NCBI RefSeq assembly: GCF_030694575.1
Contig: NZ_JAUYUS010000096.1
Location: 1 to 45,248 of the forward strand
Length of the DNA stretch: 45,248 nt
Direction: 5' to 3'
DNA from: Parvibaculum sp.
Lineage (GTDB): Bacteria; Pseudomonadota; Alphaproteobacteria; Parvibaculales; Parvibaculaceae
Shown: positions 1-8,119 of the stretch, in pieces
Position numbering within the stretch: position 1 is the first letter of the stretch
Layout of the letters: every line of letters begins with the position of its first letter
Notes under the pieces: generated by a model
What the model saw: the letters and a program-made list of their open reading frames with translations, nothing else
Told to the model about the DNA's origin: nothing
Databases searched by the model: none
Translations under genes and position numbers: made by a program

Positions 1-309
1 ATGAAGCCGGCCCTGAAGGGTACGAACCCGGTGCCATCAAGGGTCATCTGACGCCAGATGACCCCGCCCCACGAGCTCACAATCATCACCCGACGGATGA
101 TCCGCCGCTCTCGCATCGACTAAATCAACAATATCGGCGCATAGGCGACAGCCATTCTCGATCGCCGTATCTTTAAAGACGAAGGCTTGGTGACCGTCTT
201 CACTGAAGCGGTTTCCGAAGGCACCTTCCGAATACGCCCATCAACACCGGCTCATGAAAACAATGCCTCTTAAAGAATCCGATGGCGTCTCGAAAACAGT
301 CCCCATTTA
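1..309. other. Left-edge stretch with no recognisable gene
   Basis: I see no open frame here with a credible start and family resemblance. A minus-strand frame without a start codon spans much of it and ends near position 50, but it matches nothing I know. The in-frame stop at 271-273 closes off the downstream regulator gene. The stretch may hold debris at the edge of a mobile region, or the control region of the AraC-type gene. Confidence 0.4.
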
Positions 310-1089
310 TTGGTCGTCGACCAAGACGGCAGCGGGAGATACCTGTTGACGCGGACAGAACGCTGGACAGGATCACTTACCATTGGGGACGGATGGGCAA
401 GCCTTGAGGGCGTCACCGGCGGAAATGCGCCGCATGCACACCTCGCGCATCAGATGACGGCGGCAATCGACCGTTCCCTCGAAGTCGAATGCGCTGGCAA
501 GGTACACCTGGTTCCGTCCGGCCAGTATGCCATCATCCCTTCCGGCCTCGCGCACTCGATCGGCCCCTCCGGAACACGTATCCGCAGTTTCTATTTCGAC
601 CTGGCAAGATTTGAAGTTGCAACGAAGGTAAGCACACGAAGCTTTGAAATTGCTGATCCGCACCTATCGGCCGCGCTAGACGTGTATGATGACACCGGTG
701 TCTTTCCTGGCGAAATTCTCAGCCAATCCATACCTGATCGTCGACGGAATTTGCCGGGCCACGCTCTAGTGGAACTACTTGAGTCTGCCGCACCCGCGGT
801 CACGCCACGGTGGGTAGCACAGTCCCTCGGCGTGTCTTCAAGCCGCCTGCGTCAAATATCACACTCTACCTTTGGGGTTCCGATCTCATACGTATTGCAA
901 TGGCGTCAATTGCAGTGCGCAGCCCGCGCACTATCAGAATCGGCAAGTCTGGCTGATGCTGCAGACGCCGGTGGATTTTCCGACCAGGCGCATTTCACCC
1001 GCCGTATGCGCCGCTGGTTCGGCGTTGCTCCGGGCGCTGGCCTGTCAGGCCTCGATATCCGGGTCTCTTCATCTGCATCCGGCTGCTGA
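310..1089 (+). CDS. AraC-family transcriptional regulator
   Basis: A 259-residue predicted DNA-binding regulator. The N-terminal half has cupin-like character (HAHLAHQM near residue 43, then alternating beta-type sequence), as in AraC-type sensing domains. The C-terminal third, about residues 165-250, carries the double helix-turn-helix of the family, including the typical second-helix text GGFSDQAHFTRRMRRWFGVAPG. The start is uncertain. An in-frame stop lies at 271-273 and no ATG follows before the cupin-like part, so TTG at 310 is the best visible start, without a good ribosome binding site. The gene may therefore have lost its natural 5' end. It lies 85 bases upstream of a fatty-acid hydroxylase-family gene on the same strand, a likely target. 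The effector is unknown. Confidence 0.8.
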   Translation: MVVDQDGSGRYLLTRTERWTGSLTIGDGWASLEGVTGGNAPHAHLAHQMTAAIDRSLEVECAGKVHLVPSGQYAIIPSGLAHSIGPSGTRIRSFYFDLARFEVATKVSTRSFEIADPHLSAALDVYDDTGVFPGEILSQSIPDRRRNLPGHALVELLESAAPAVTPRWVAQSLGVSSSRLRQISHSTFGVPISYVLQWRQLQCAARALSESASLADAADAGGFSDQAHFTRRMRRWFGVAPGAGLSGLDIRVSSSASGC

Positions 1090-1174
1090 ATCGTTCAAGA
1101 CGGCGTCGATGCGCGGGGTTACCGATCCATTCGCGAGGCTGTCTGCCCTCACGCGCCGGATGATTGGAGGCCCG

Positions 1175-2023
1175 ATGAACGCGCTTAAATGGATTACCCG
1201 CTGGACCTACGCACCTCTGATCCTGGTGGGCTTCAACGCCGCCGCGATGATGATTGTCATATCGGATGTCCCGAAGTGGACGCTCGGTTGGTTGTTGGCC
1301 GCAGCGATCGGCGTTTCGTTTCTGATTGAAGGTTTCATTCCATATCAGAAAGACTGGAACCGTCCGCAGGGTGACAGGTCTAGAGATCTCATGCACTTCC
1401 TGGTCAATGAAGCGTCCATCGCTGGATCCGTAATGCTGATACCGGTTGCTGCTGTCTTGATGCCATTTCCCCGGCTATGGCCCGATGCCTTGCCGCTGTG
1501 GGCGCAACTCATCCTAGCCATCCTTGTGGCCGATGCCGGCATCACGCTTGCCCACTGGGCGAGCCACCGGAACAATATCCTCTGGCGCTTTCACGCCGTC
1601 CACCACAGCGTCCGTCGGATGTACGGATTCAACGGTTTGATGAAACATCCGCTCCATCAGGCGATCGAACTCACGGCCGGGACCGCCCCACTTGTCCTCG
1701 CGGGTATGCCGCTGGAGGTGGCCCTTCTGCTCGCTTTCGCGGTGGCAGTGCAGCTGCTCCTTCAACATTCGAACGCCGATATGCGGATTGGGCCCCTGCG
1801 CTATGTCCTCGCTCTTGCGCCCGTGCACCGCTTTCATCATCTGAAGTCAGCCGAAGAGGGCGACGTGAATTTCGGTCTTTTCACAACGCTCTGGGATCGG
1901 TTACTTGGAACGGCCGCGTTTGACCCGGATAAAAGGTTCACTTCCGCCGATCTCGGCATTGGCGATATGCCAGACTATCCGCGCACGTATCTGCGCCAGC
2001 TGATCCAACCGTTTCGCCAATAG
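1175..2023 (+). CDS. Sterol desaturase / fatty acid hydroxylase superfamily membrane protein
   Basis: A 282-residue integral membrane di-iron enzyme by family. The visible histidine clusters are HWASH, HAVHH and HRFHH, the HxxxH / HxxHH pattern that binds the two irons in this superfamily. Four or more hydrophobic helices surround them (about residues 12-32, 37-55, 75-95, 105-125 and 165-185). The frame is open further upstream through the end of the AraC gene. I chose ATG at 1175 because GGAGG sits four bases before it and the protein then begins just before the first helix. Members hydroxylate or desaturate lipids, sterols or carotenoids; the substrate cannot be read from the sequence. It is probably paired with the AraC-type regulator just upstream and points toward the copper block, which is transcribed against it. 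Confidence 0.82.
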   Translation: MNALKWITRWTYAPLILVGFNAAAMMIVISDVPKWTLGWLLAAAIGVSFLIEGFIPYQKDWNRPQGDRSRDLMHFLVNEASIAGSVMLIPVAAVLMPFPRLWPDALPLWAQLILAILVADAGITLAHWASHRNNILWRFHAVHHSVRRMYGFNGLMKHPLHQAIELTAGTAPLVLAGMPLEVALLLAFAVAVQLLLQHSNADMRIGPLRYVLALAPVHRFHHLKSAEEGDVNFGLFTTLWDRLLGTAAFDPDKRFTSADLGIGDMPDYPRTYLRQLIQPFRQ

Positions 2024-2208
2024 ACCCACGCCATGCTCGTCGCGCCGCTACAGTTTGCAACTCGCCAATATCGAACGGCGCCAAACTTTCCAAGTACCCG
2101 TGGCTCTTTTTTCTGCCGTCGTTCAAATTAGACGGCTGACAGTACGCTGTTCCTCACAAGCTTGTGTTTTGGATTATATGAAAAGCGTAAGCCAGCCGTA
2201 GCAAGCTC
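2024..2208. other. Intergenic region between convergent genes, with a 12-bp palindrome
   Basis: This spacer lies between the convergent hydroxylase gene and cusA. It contains a perfect 12-base palindrome, CACAAGCTTGTG, at 2155-2166 followed by TTTT. It has no loop bases, so it would be a poor intrinsic terminator unless the stem opens at its centre. No gene is seen. Confidence 0.35.
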
Positions 2209-5200
2209 TTACATGATCGCTTGGGCACTCATTTGCGATCCGGCCCTTGACAATCTCATGCCGTGGACGATCGCGTAGATCGCCGGGATCACGACGAGGG
2301 TGAGGATGGTGGAGGACACCATGCCGCCGATCATCGGCACGGCGATGCGCTGCATCACCTCGGCGCCGGTGCCGGTGGCCCAGAGGATCGGCAAGAGGCC
2401 CGCCATGATGGTGATGACGGTCATCATTTTCGGCCGCACGCGCCCGACGGCGCCCTCCATGATGGCGCCGTTGAGGTCGGCGCGGGTGAAGGCACGGCCC
2501 TCGGCCGTGGCGAGCGCCTTCGCGTCGCGAAGCGCGTGGTCGAGATAGAGCAGCATCACGACGCCGGTTTCGGCCGCGACGCCCGCCAGTGCGATGAAGC
2601 CGACGGTGGCCGCGACGCTCATGTTGAAATCGAGCGCCGCCATCAGCCAGAGCCCGCCGACCAGCGCGAAAGGCAGCGACAGCATCACGATGAAGGTTTC
2701 GGTGAGGCCCTTGAAGTTGAGATAGAGCAGCAGGAAAATCACCAGGAGCGTCACCGGGATGACGACAGCCATTCGCTGCTGCGCGCGCGCCAGATATTCG
2801 AACTGGCCGCTCCAGGCGACCGTGTAGCCGGGCGGCAGCGCGACTTCACCGGCGACCACGCGCCGCGCCTCGCCGACATAGCCGCCGAGATCGCGGTCGC
2901 GGATATCGACAAAGACATAGACGACCGGCTGGCCGCTTTCGGTGCGCACCATGGTGGGGCCGCGTGCCCGCGTGATGTCGGCGATCTCGCCGAGCGGAAC
3001 GGCGGCGCCGGCCGGCGTCGTAACGAAAACTTCGCGCGCGATCGCCTCCGGATCGGCGCGGGAGGCCTGCGGATAGCGCATCACCACGTCATAGCGCTCG
3101 CGCCCCTCGACCGTGGCGGTGAGGGCTTTGGCGCCGAGCGCCATCGCAATCGTCTCCTGCACCGTCTCCATCGAGAGGCCGTGCCGGGCGATGCGGTCGC
3201 GGTCGGGCTTGATGTCGAGAAAATAGCCGCCATTGACGCGTTCGGCATAGGCCGACGAGGTGCCGGGAACGGCGCGCAAGGCGGTTTCGACCTCGCGGGC
3301 GATCCGTTCGAGCTCGACCAGATCGGGGCCGAATATCTTGACGCCGACCGGTGTGCGGATGCCGGTCGAGAGCATGTCGATGCGAGCCTTGATGGGCATC
3401 GTCCAGGCATTGGAGACGCCGGGGAACTGCAGCGCGGCGTCCATTTCGGCAATCAGCTTGTCGAGGTTCATGCCCCGCCGCCAGTCGCTTTCGGGTTTCA
3501 GGTTGATGACGGTCTCGAACATTTCCATCGGCGCGGGATCGGTCGCGCTGTCGGCGCGGCCGGCCTTGCCCCAGACAGAGGCGACCTCGGGAAAGCCGAC
3601 GATGATCCGGTTCTGCGTCTGCAGAAGTTCGGCCGCCTTCGTCACCGAAAGGCCCGGCAGCGTGGTCGGCATATAGAAGAGCGTCCCCTCGTTGAGGTTC
3701 GGCATGAATTCCGAGCCGATGCGGCTGAGGGGCGCCACCGTGACGGCGAGCACGATGACGGCTGCGAGGATGGTGGCGCCCCGGGCGCGCAGCACCAGCG
3801 CAATGACGGGCCGGTAGAGCCAGATCAGCGCCCTGTTGAGCGGATTTTTCGCCTCCGGCACGATCCGGCCGCGAATGAAGATCGTCATCAGCACCGGCAC
3901 CAGCGTGATCGAAAGAAGGGCGGCGGCGGCCATCGCAAAGGTCTTGGTGGCGGCAAGCGGCTTGAAGAGGCGGCCTTCCTGCGCTTCCAGCGTGAAAATC
4001 GGCAGGAAGGAGACGGTGATGATCAGCAGGCTGAAAAAGAGCGCCGGGCCCACTTCCTGCGCCGCTTCGATGACGACGGCGCTGCGCGAGGCGCCGGGCG
4101 GCGCATGCTCGAGCCGCTTGTGGGCGTTTTCGATCATCACGATCGCCGCATCGACCATGGCGCCGATCGCGATCGCGATGCCGCCAAGGCTCATGATGTT
4201 GGAAGGGATGCCGAGTGCATGGGTGGCGGCCAACGCCATCAGAATACCGACCGGCAGCGTGACGACGGCGACAAGCGCGCTGCGCGCATGCCAAAGAAAG
4301 AGGAAACAGACCAGCGCCACAACGATGCTTTCCTCGACGAGCGTGCGCACCAGCGTGTCGATGGCGCGGCGGATGAGCTCGGAGCGGTCATAGACCTCGA
4401 CGATTTCGGTGTTGCCCGGCAGGCTCGGTGCGACCGCCGCAAGCTCGCGCTTGACGTTTTCGATGACGTCGAGCGCATTGGCGCCATGGCGCTGCAGGGC
4501 GATGCCGGAGACCGCCTCGCCCTCGCCGCCCAGTTCGGCGACGCCGCGCCGTTCGTCGGGCGCGAGCTCGACACGCGCCACATCGCGCAGCAGCAGCGGC
4601 GTGCCGCCCTCGGCGCGAAGCACGATCCTTTCGATGTCCTCGATGCCGGCGAGATAACCGCGGCCGCGGATCATGAATTCGGTTTCGGCAAGTTCGATGG
4701 TGCGACCGCCGACATCCATGTTGCTGGCGCGCACCGCACCGGCGATATCGGCAAGCGAGAGCCCCGTGCTTTTCAGCAGGAGCGGATCGACGATGATCGC
4801 ATATTGCCGGACGAAGCCGCCCACCGTCGCGACTTCAGCGACGCCCTCGGCTCGCGAAACGGCGAAGCGGACCTGCCAGTCCTGCAGCGAGCGCAGTTCG
4901 GCGAGGTTCAGCTCCGAGGATTTCAGCGCATATTGATAGACCCAGCCGACACCGGTCGCGTCCGGCCCGAGCGAGGGCGTCACGCCGTCGGGCAGGCGGT
5001 CGGCACCCGCGCTCAGATATTCGAGGACGCGGCTTCGCGCCCAGTAGAGGTCGGTACCGTCCTCGAAGACGACATAGACGAAGGAAACGCCGAAGAAGGA
5101 AAAGCCGCGCACGACGCGGGAGCGCGGCACGTTGAGCATCGCTGTCGTGAGCGGAAAGGTCACCTGATCCTCGACGACCTGCGGCGCCTGTCCCGGAAAG

Positions 5201-5355
5201 TCGGTGACGATGATGACCTGCGTGTCCGACAGGTCCGGTATCGCGTCGAGCGGAATGCGCGCGACCGAATAGATGCCGGCGACGATCGCAAAGAGCGCGC
5301 CGATCAGTACCAGAACGCTGTTGCGCGCCGACCAGCCGATGATGCCCGCGATCAT
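2209..5355 (-). CDS. cusA: CusA-type heavy-metal efflux RND transporter
   Basis: The 1048-residue inner-membrane proton antiporter of a tripartite Cu(I)/Ag(I) efflux pump. Its length and layout (N-terminal helix, large periplasmic loops, two sets of membrane helices) match the HME-RND family. The helix-4 signature reads GAMVDAAIVMIENAHKR, the HME4 (CusA-like) form with the proton-relay Asp and Glu. Met661 in RIDMLSTG matches a copper-binding Met of E. coli CusA. The positions I align with the other two Met of that triad are Leu569 and Ala744, so the substrate site may differ. The start codon overlaps the cusB stop (ATGA), indicating translational coupling. No CusC or CusF gene lies beside it. 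Copper or silver export is an inference from the signature and neighbourhood. Confidence 0.92.
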   Translation of the reverse strand: MIAGIIGWSARNSVLVLIGALFAIVAGIYSVARIPLDAIPDLSDTQVIIVTDFPGQAPQVVEDQVTFPLTTAMLNVPRSRVVRGFSFFGVSFVYVVFEDGTDLYWARSRVLEYLSAGADRLPDGVTPSLGPDATGVGWVYQYALKSSELNLAELRSLQDWQVRFAVSRAEGVAEVATVGGFVRQYAIIVDPLLLKSTGLSLADIAGAVRASNMDVGGRTIELAETEFMIRGRGYLAGIEDIERIVLRAEGGTPLLLRDVARVELAPDERRGVAELGGEGEAVSGIALQRHGANALDVIENVKRELAAVAPSLPGNTEIVEVYDRSELIRRAIDTLVRTLVEESIVVALVCFLFLWHARSALVAVVTLPVGILMALAATHALGIPSNIMSLGGIAIAIGAMVDAAIVMIENAHKRLEHAPPGASRSAVVIEAAQEVGPALFFSLLIITVSFLPIFTLEAQEGRLFKPLAATKTFAMAAAALLSITLVPVLMTIFIRGRIVPEAKNPLNRALIWLYRPVIALVLRARGATILAAVIVLAVTVAPLSRIGSEFMPNLNEGTLFYMPTTLPGLSVTKAAELLQTQNRIIVGFPEVASVWGKAGRADSATDPAPMEMFETVINLKPESDWRRGMNLDKLIAEMDAALQFPGVSNAWTMPIKARIDMLSTGIRTPVGVKIFGPDLVELERIAREVETALRAVPGTSSAYAERVNGGYFLDIKPDRDRIARHGLSMETVQETIAMALGAKALTATVEGRERYDVVMRYPQASRADPEAIAREVFVTTPAGAAVPLGEIADITRARGPTMVRTESGQPVVYVFVDIRDRDLGGYVGEARRVVAGEVALPPGYTVAWSGQFEYLARAQQRMAVVIPVTLLVIFLLLYLNFKGLTETFIVMLSLPFALVGGLWLMAALDFNMSVAATVGFIALAGVAAETGVVMLLYLDHALRDAKALATAEGRAFTRADLNGAIMEGAVGRVRPKMMTVITIMAGLLPILWATGTGAEVMQRIAVPMIGGMVSSTILTLVVIPAIYAIVHGMRLSRAGSQMSAQAIM

Positions 5356-6908
5356 GGCGCCACCGGTTCGGCGGTGAAGGCCGAAAGCGCCGTCTGGAGA
5401 TTGCTCTCGGCGTCGATCAGGAAGATGCCGGAGGTGACAATCTCCTCGCCGGCGGTCAGGCCCTCCCTGATCTCGACATCGGCGCCGGCGCGGGCGCCGA
5501 GGCGAACGTCGCGCGGTTCGAAAAGCCCCTCGCCGCGCGCAACGAAGACGATCTGGCGCGCGCCGTCGTCGATGACCGAAGCGGCCGGCACAGCGAGCGC
5601 CGGTCTGTCGCCGACCGGCGCGGCGATATCGACGCGCACAAAATGACCGAGCTTGAGGCGCCCGTCTTCGTTCGGCACGACGAGCCGGACCCGGCCCGAG
5701 CGGGTCGTCCTGTCGAGATCGGGATAGACGAAATCGACAATGGCTTCGCGCGTTTCGCCGGGCATGGCCGGCATCGACAATTGCGCGGTCTGGCCGGGCC
5801 TGACGAGCGCGAGATCCTGTTCAGCGATTTCGGCCATCACCCAGAGCGCCGAGAGATCGGCGATCTTGAAGAGCGTGTCGCCGGCCGCAAAGCGCATGCC
5901 GTCGAGCGAGGGCTTTTCGATGACGGTGCCGCCAAGCGGCGCCTCGAAAGTCACCACGCGTGCCGGCGCGCGCGTGCGCGCCATTTCGGCGATGGTGGCG
6001 TTCGAAATGCCGAAGAGGCGGAGGTTCTGCGCGGCGCGTTCGACATCGCGGCCGCCGCGCGCGAGTGCCGAGAGATAGTCAGCCTGTTTGCGCAACAGCG
6101 TGTCGCTCTCGATCCAGGCCGTCATCAGCGGCGCGCCGGCCGCCACCATGCCGCCGGTCGTACGGACATCGAGACGTTCGACAAAGCCGTCGAAGCGCGC
6201 CGTCACCAGCGCGACGCGGGCCTCGTCCGCCGTCACGGTGCCGGCACCGCGGACCGAGCGGACGAGATCGCGGCGTTCGACCGCCACGGTCCGAACACCG
6301 GCGCGCTGCGTCTTTTCCGGGCTGATACGGACGGTCCCCCCGGGGCCTGCCAGCTCGTCCTCATAGACGGGGATGTAGTCCATCCCCATCGAGTCCTTTT
6401 TCGGCACCGGCGATATATCGGGCAGACCCATCGGGTTGCGGTAGTAGCGTATCTTGCGCTCCCCTGCCGCTGGCGCGGCAGGGGTTGCATCGGCTTTTTT
6501 CTCGACGGCTGTGTAGATGACGACGCCCTTGACGGGCTCCGGCACGCCGTCGATTTCCGCTTCGATCGTGAGCGCCCATCGACCCGCCATCACGATCTTC
6601 GTTTCGAAAGCGATGACATCCGGCGCGTCGGCCGGGACCGGCGTCAGCGGTGTGTCCATCATCGCCATGCCGTCGGGGCCCATGTCGAGCCGCGTCGAGA
6701 CGATGTCGATATTCCCCGCCGGCACAGGCGTGCCGCTCGGGTCAAGCAGCCGGACCTCGATCCGGACGCTCTCGCCGACCGGTATTTCATCCGATACGGC
6801 GTCGAATTTGTAGGTCTGAGGTTGGGCGCCGGCGATGCTCCATATGCCGGCTATCGCCATGACGGCGACAAGCACAGCAATCGCGGACACTCTGGGCAAG
6901 CGAACCAT
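5352..6908 (-). CDS. cusB: CusB-type periplasmic adaptor with extra N-terminal domains
   Basis: A 518-residue membrane-fusion protein linking the CusA pump to an outer-membrane channel. After an uncleaved or cleaved signal segment (residues 1-28) comes a beta-rich domain resembling YtkA/FixH-like domains (about 32-135). A heavy-metal-binding motif follows at about 153-184 (YRNPMG, then KKDSMGMDYIPVY), and then the usual barrel-sandwich, beta-barrel and membrane-proximal parts. The frame is open 60 codons further upstream. ATG at 6908 was chosen because AGGAG precedes it and a clean signal peptide follows. The HMBD domain is common in CusB relatives that lack a separate CusF and may perform metal hand-off. 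Its stop overlaps the cusA start. Confidence 0.9.
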   Translation of the reverse strand: MVRLPRVSAIAVLVAVMAIAGIWSIAGAQPQTYKFDAVSDEIPVGESVRIEVRLLDPSGTPVPAGNIDIVSTRLDMGPDGMAMMDTPLTPVPADAPDVIAFETKIVMAGRWALTIEAEIDGVPEPVKGVVIYTAVEKKADATPAAPAAGERKIRYYRNPMGLPDISPVPKKDSMGMDYIPVYEDELAGPGGTVRISPEKTQRAGVRTVAVERRDLVRSVRGAGTVTADEARVALVTARFDGFVERLDVRTTGGMVAAGAPLMTAWIESDTLLRKQADYLSALARGGRDVERAAQNLRLFGISNATIAEMARTRAPARVVTFEAPLGGTVIEKPSLDGMRFAAGDTLFKIADLSALWVMAEIAEQDLALVRPGQTAQLSMPAMPGETREAIVDFVYPDLDRTTRSGRVRLVVPNEDGRLKLGHFVRVDIAAPVGDRPALAVPAASVIDDGARQIVFVARGEGLFEPRDVRLGARAGADVEIREGLTAGEEIVTSGIFLIDAESNLQTALSAFTAEPVAP

Positions 6909-6969
6909 AGGACTCTCCTGAAACTGATGTGACGGTTGGCGCGCAACGGGAATGCCGCGCGCCGGTGCG

Positions 6970-7374
6970 TCACACCGCTCTGGGAGGCCGTCGCAAGGGA
7001 GAGGGAGAAAGGTCGGCCCGGCCAATGTCCGGCGCGCGAACCGCTTTGATGGCGCGTTCGGCCAGGGCAAATCCGGGCGCAACAGCAAGCTGAAGCGGCA
7101 GCTTGCCGCAGGCGGTCATGCAGAGGGCCGAGCTGTCGCAGGTTGCCGTGTCAGCGTGGTCGCAATCGTCGCAGCAGGGCCCCGCCATCTCGCCCGCGCC
7201 ATGTGCCATATGCGTCGTGGCGCCCTCATCGGCCATCGCGTAAGCCGAGGCCATCATATCGAGACCGGTCACCGGCGCCGCAACCGTTGTCAGAAGAAAC
7301 GCAACCGCCAGCGCCGCCGCAAGCCAGTGACGACGGCGTTTTATGCTTCGGCACCTGATGGACGTCCTCTTCAT
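6970..7374 (-). CDS. Small exported Cys/His-rich protein
   Basis: A 134-residue protein that I cannot assign to a named family. A basic N-terminus and hydrophobic stretch (residues 15-33) form a signal peptide. The mature part has a compact metal-ligand cluster at about residues 55-90: HMAHGAGEM, then CCDDCDHAD, then single Cys at TCDSS, LCM and ACGK. Seven cysteines lie within about 25 residues. It is the first gene of the cusB-cusA group, 61 bases ahead of cusB. Its position and composition resemble the small exported proteins (DUF2946-like, CzcI-like) that lead metal-efflux operons. Periplasmic metal buffering is an inference. The start ATG at 7374 follows no strong ribosome binding site. 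Confidence 0.65.
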   Translation of the reverse strand: MKRTSIRCRSIKRRRHWLAAALAVAFLLTTVAAPVTGLDMMASAYAMADEGATTHMAHGAGEMAGPCCDDCDHADTATCDSSALCMTACGKLPLQLAVAPGFALAERAIKAVRAPDIGRADLSPSPLRRPPRAV

Positions 7375-7653
7375 GACAGCAGGCTAACACAGACATCTAT
7401 ACGGAGAGCTACACAAAAAAGTCATCGAAAACGCCCCTCCCAACCTCCGTCGGACGACGGGGGAAGTTACACGGGCGTTCCACCACATCGGCGTGTCGAA
7501 GCCGACGATTCAAAGTCTTCTTTTGGTTCGGAAGCAGATTCCAAGACATCGAATATAGCCAACCTACGATCTCATCACCGTTCAGTTTGATGGCATTTTC
7601 AAAGCAACTGGTGTGCCGGGCGAAAACAAGTCAACTACATCGACGAAGAAGCA
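7375..7653. other. Intergenic gap inside the copper block
   Basis: A 279-base gap of lower GC than its surroundings lies between the membrane-protein gene and the Cys-rich gene. No gene is recognised. It should hold the promoter of the Cys-rich gene plus cusBA, since it is the only sizeable break in the minus-strand series. I could not find a CueR-type dyad like the one at 22302-22323 here. Confidence 0.4.
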
Positions 7654-8109
7654 TCAGCGTTTCTTCATCCGCCTCCCCAGCCACCAGAAAATCAATCCCG
7701 GCAAAACAATCCACTGGGCGACCGGCGAAAGGCCGGCGTCGAGGATGGGGATGACCGGCATCAGGTCGCGATAGGCCCAGGAGGCGCGGATGACGATGTT
7801 GAGCCATTCGCTGAAGAGGGTATAGGCGAGGCCGATCGCGATGGTGGCGGCGGCGACGCGGCCGTAAGCCTGCGCCGGCCAGTGGCCGTTGCCGAAAAGG
7901 AGGAGCGCCGCCATCAGGGCGGCCAGCGCGATCAGGATGTCGCCGCCGGTGCAATGGAGCGCGGCGAAGACAATCTCGCCTCGCGTTCCGGTCTCCCAGA
8001 GTGTGTAGAGCGGCATATGCGCGAATTCCCAGGCAAGATTGCCGAGCGCCATCAGGGCGATGTAGCGCCGCAGGAAAGGGAGCCAGTCGTTGCGGCCGTT
8101 GTTCAACAT
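7654..8109 (-). CDS. Conserved-looking four-helix membrane protein
   Basis: A 151-residue integral membrane protein of unknown function. Hydrophobic segments lie at about residues 15-33, 50-68, 82-100 and 122-142, and the protein ends in the basic tail GRRMKKR. ATG at 8109 was chosen because GAGGGA lies about eight bases upstream; an ATG two codons earlier (8115) is the alternative. The start is within a few bases of the stop of the nuclease gene at 8120, so the two are probably co-transcribed. It has Trp/Tyr-rich loops (LAWEFAHMPLYTLWE) and a Cys-Thr-Gly-Gly stretch, but no motif I can tie to a function. Confidence 0.7.
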   Translation of the reverse strand: MLNNGRNDWLPFLRRYIALMALGNLAWEFAHMPLYTLWETGTRGEIVFAALHCTGGDILIALAALMAALLLFGNGHWPAQAYGRVAAATIAIGLAYTLFSEWLNIVIRASWAYRDLMPVIPILDAGLSPVAQWIVLPGLIFWWLGRRMKKR

Positions 8110-8119
8110 CGGCATTCCC

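Noticed and set aside
2155-2166. Palindrome CACAAGCTTGTG as a terminator between convergent genes
   Set aside because: It has no loop and only four T residues after it, so it is too weak to call as an intrinsic terminator.
2263-5646. A 1127-codon plus-strand open frame opposite cusA and cusB
   Set aside because: It is the mirror of two well-conserved genes. Its product is a low-complexity mix of Asp, His, Arg and Gly, as expected from antisense reading of GC-rich codons.
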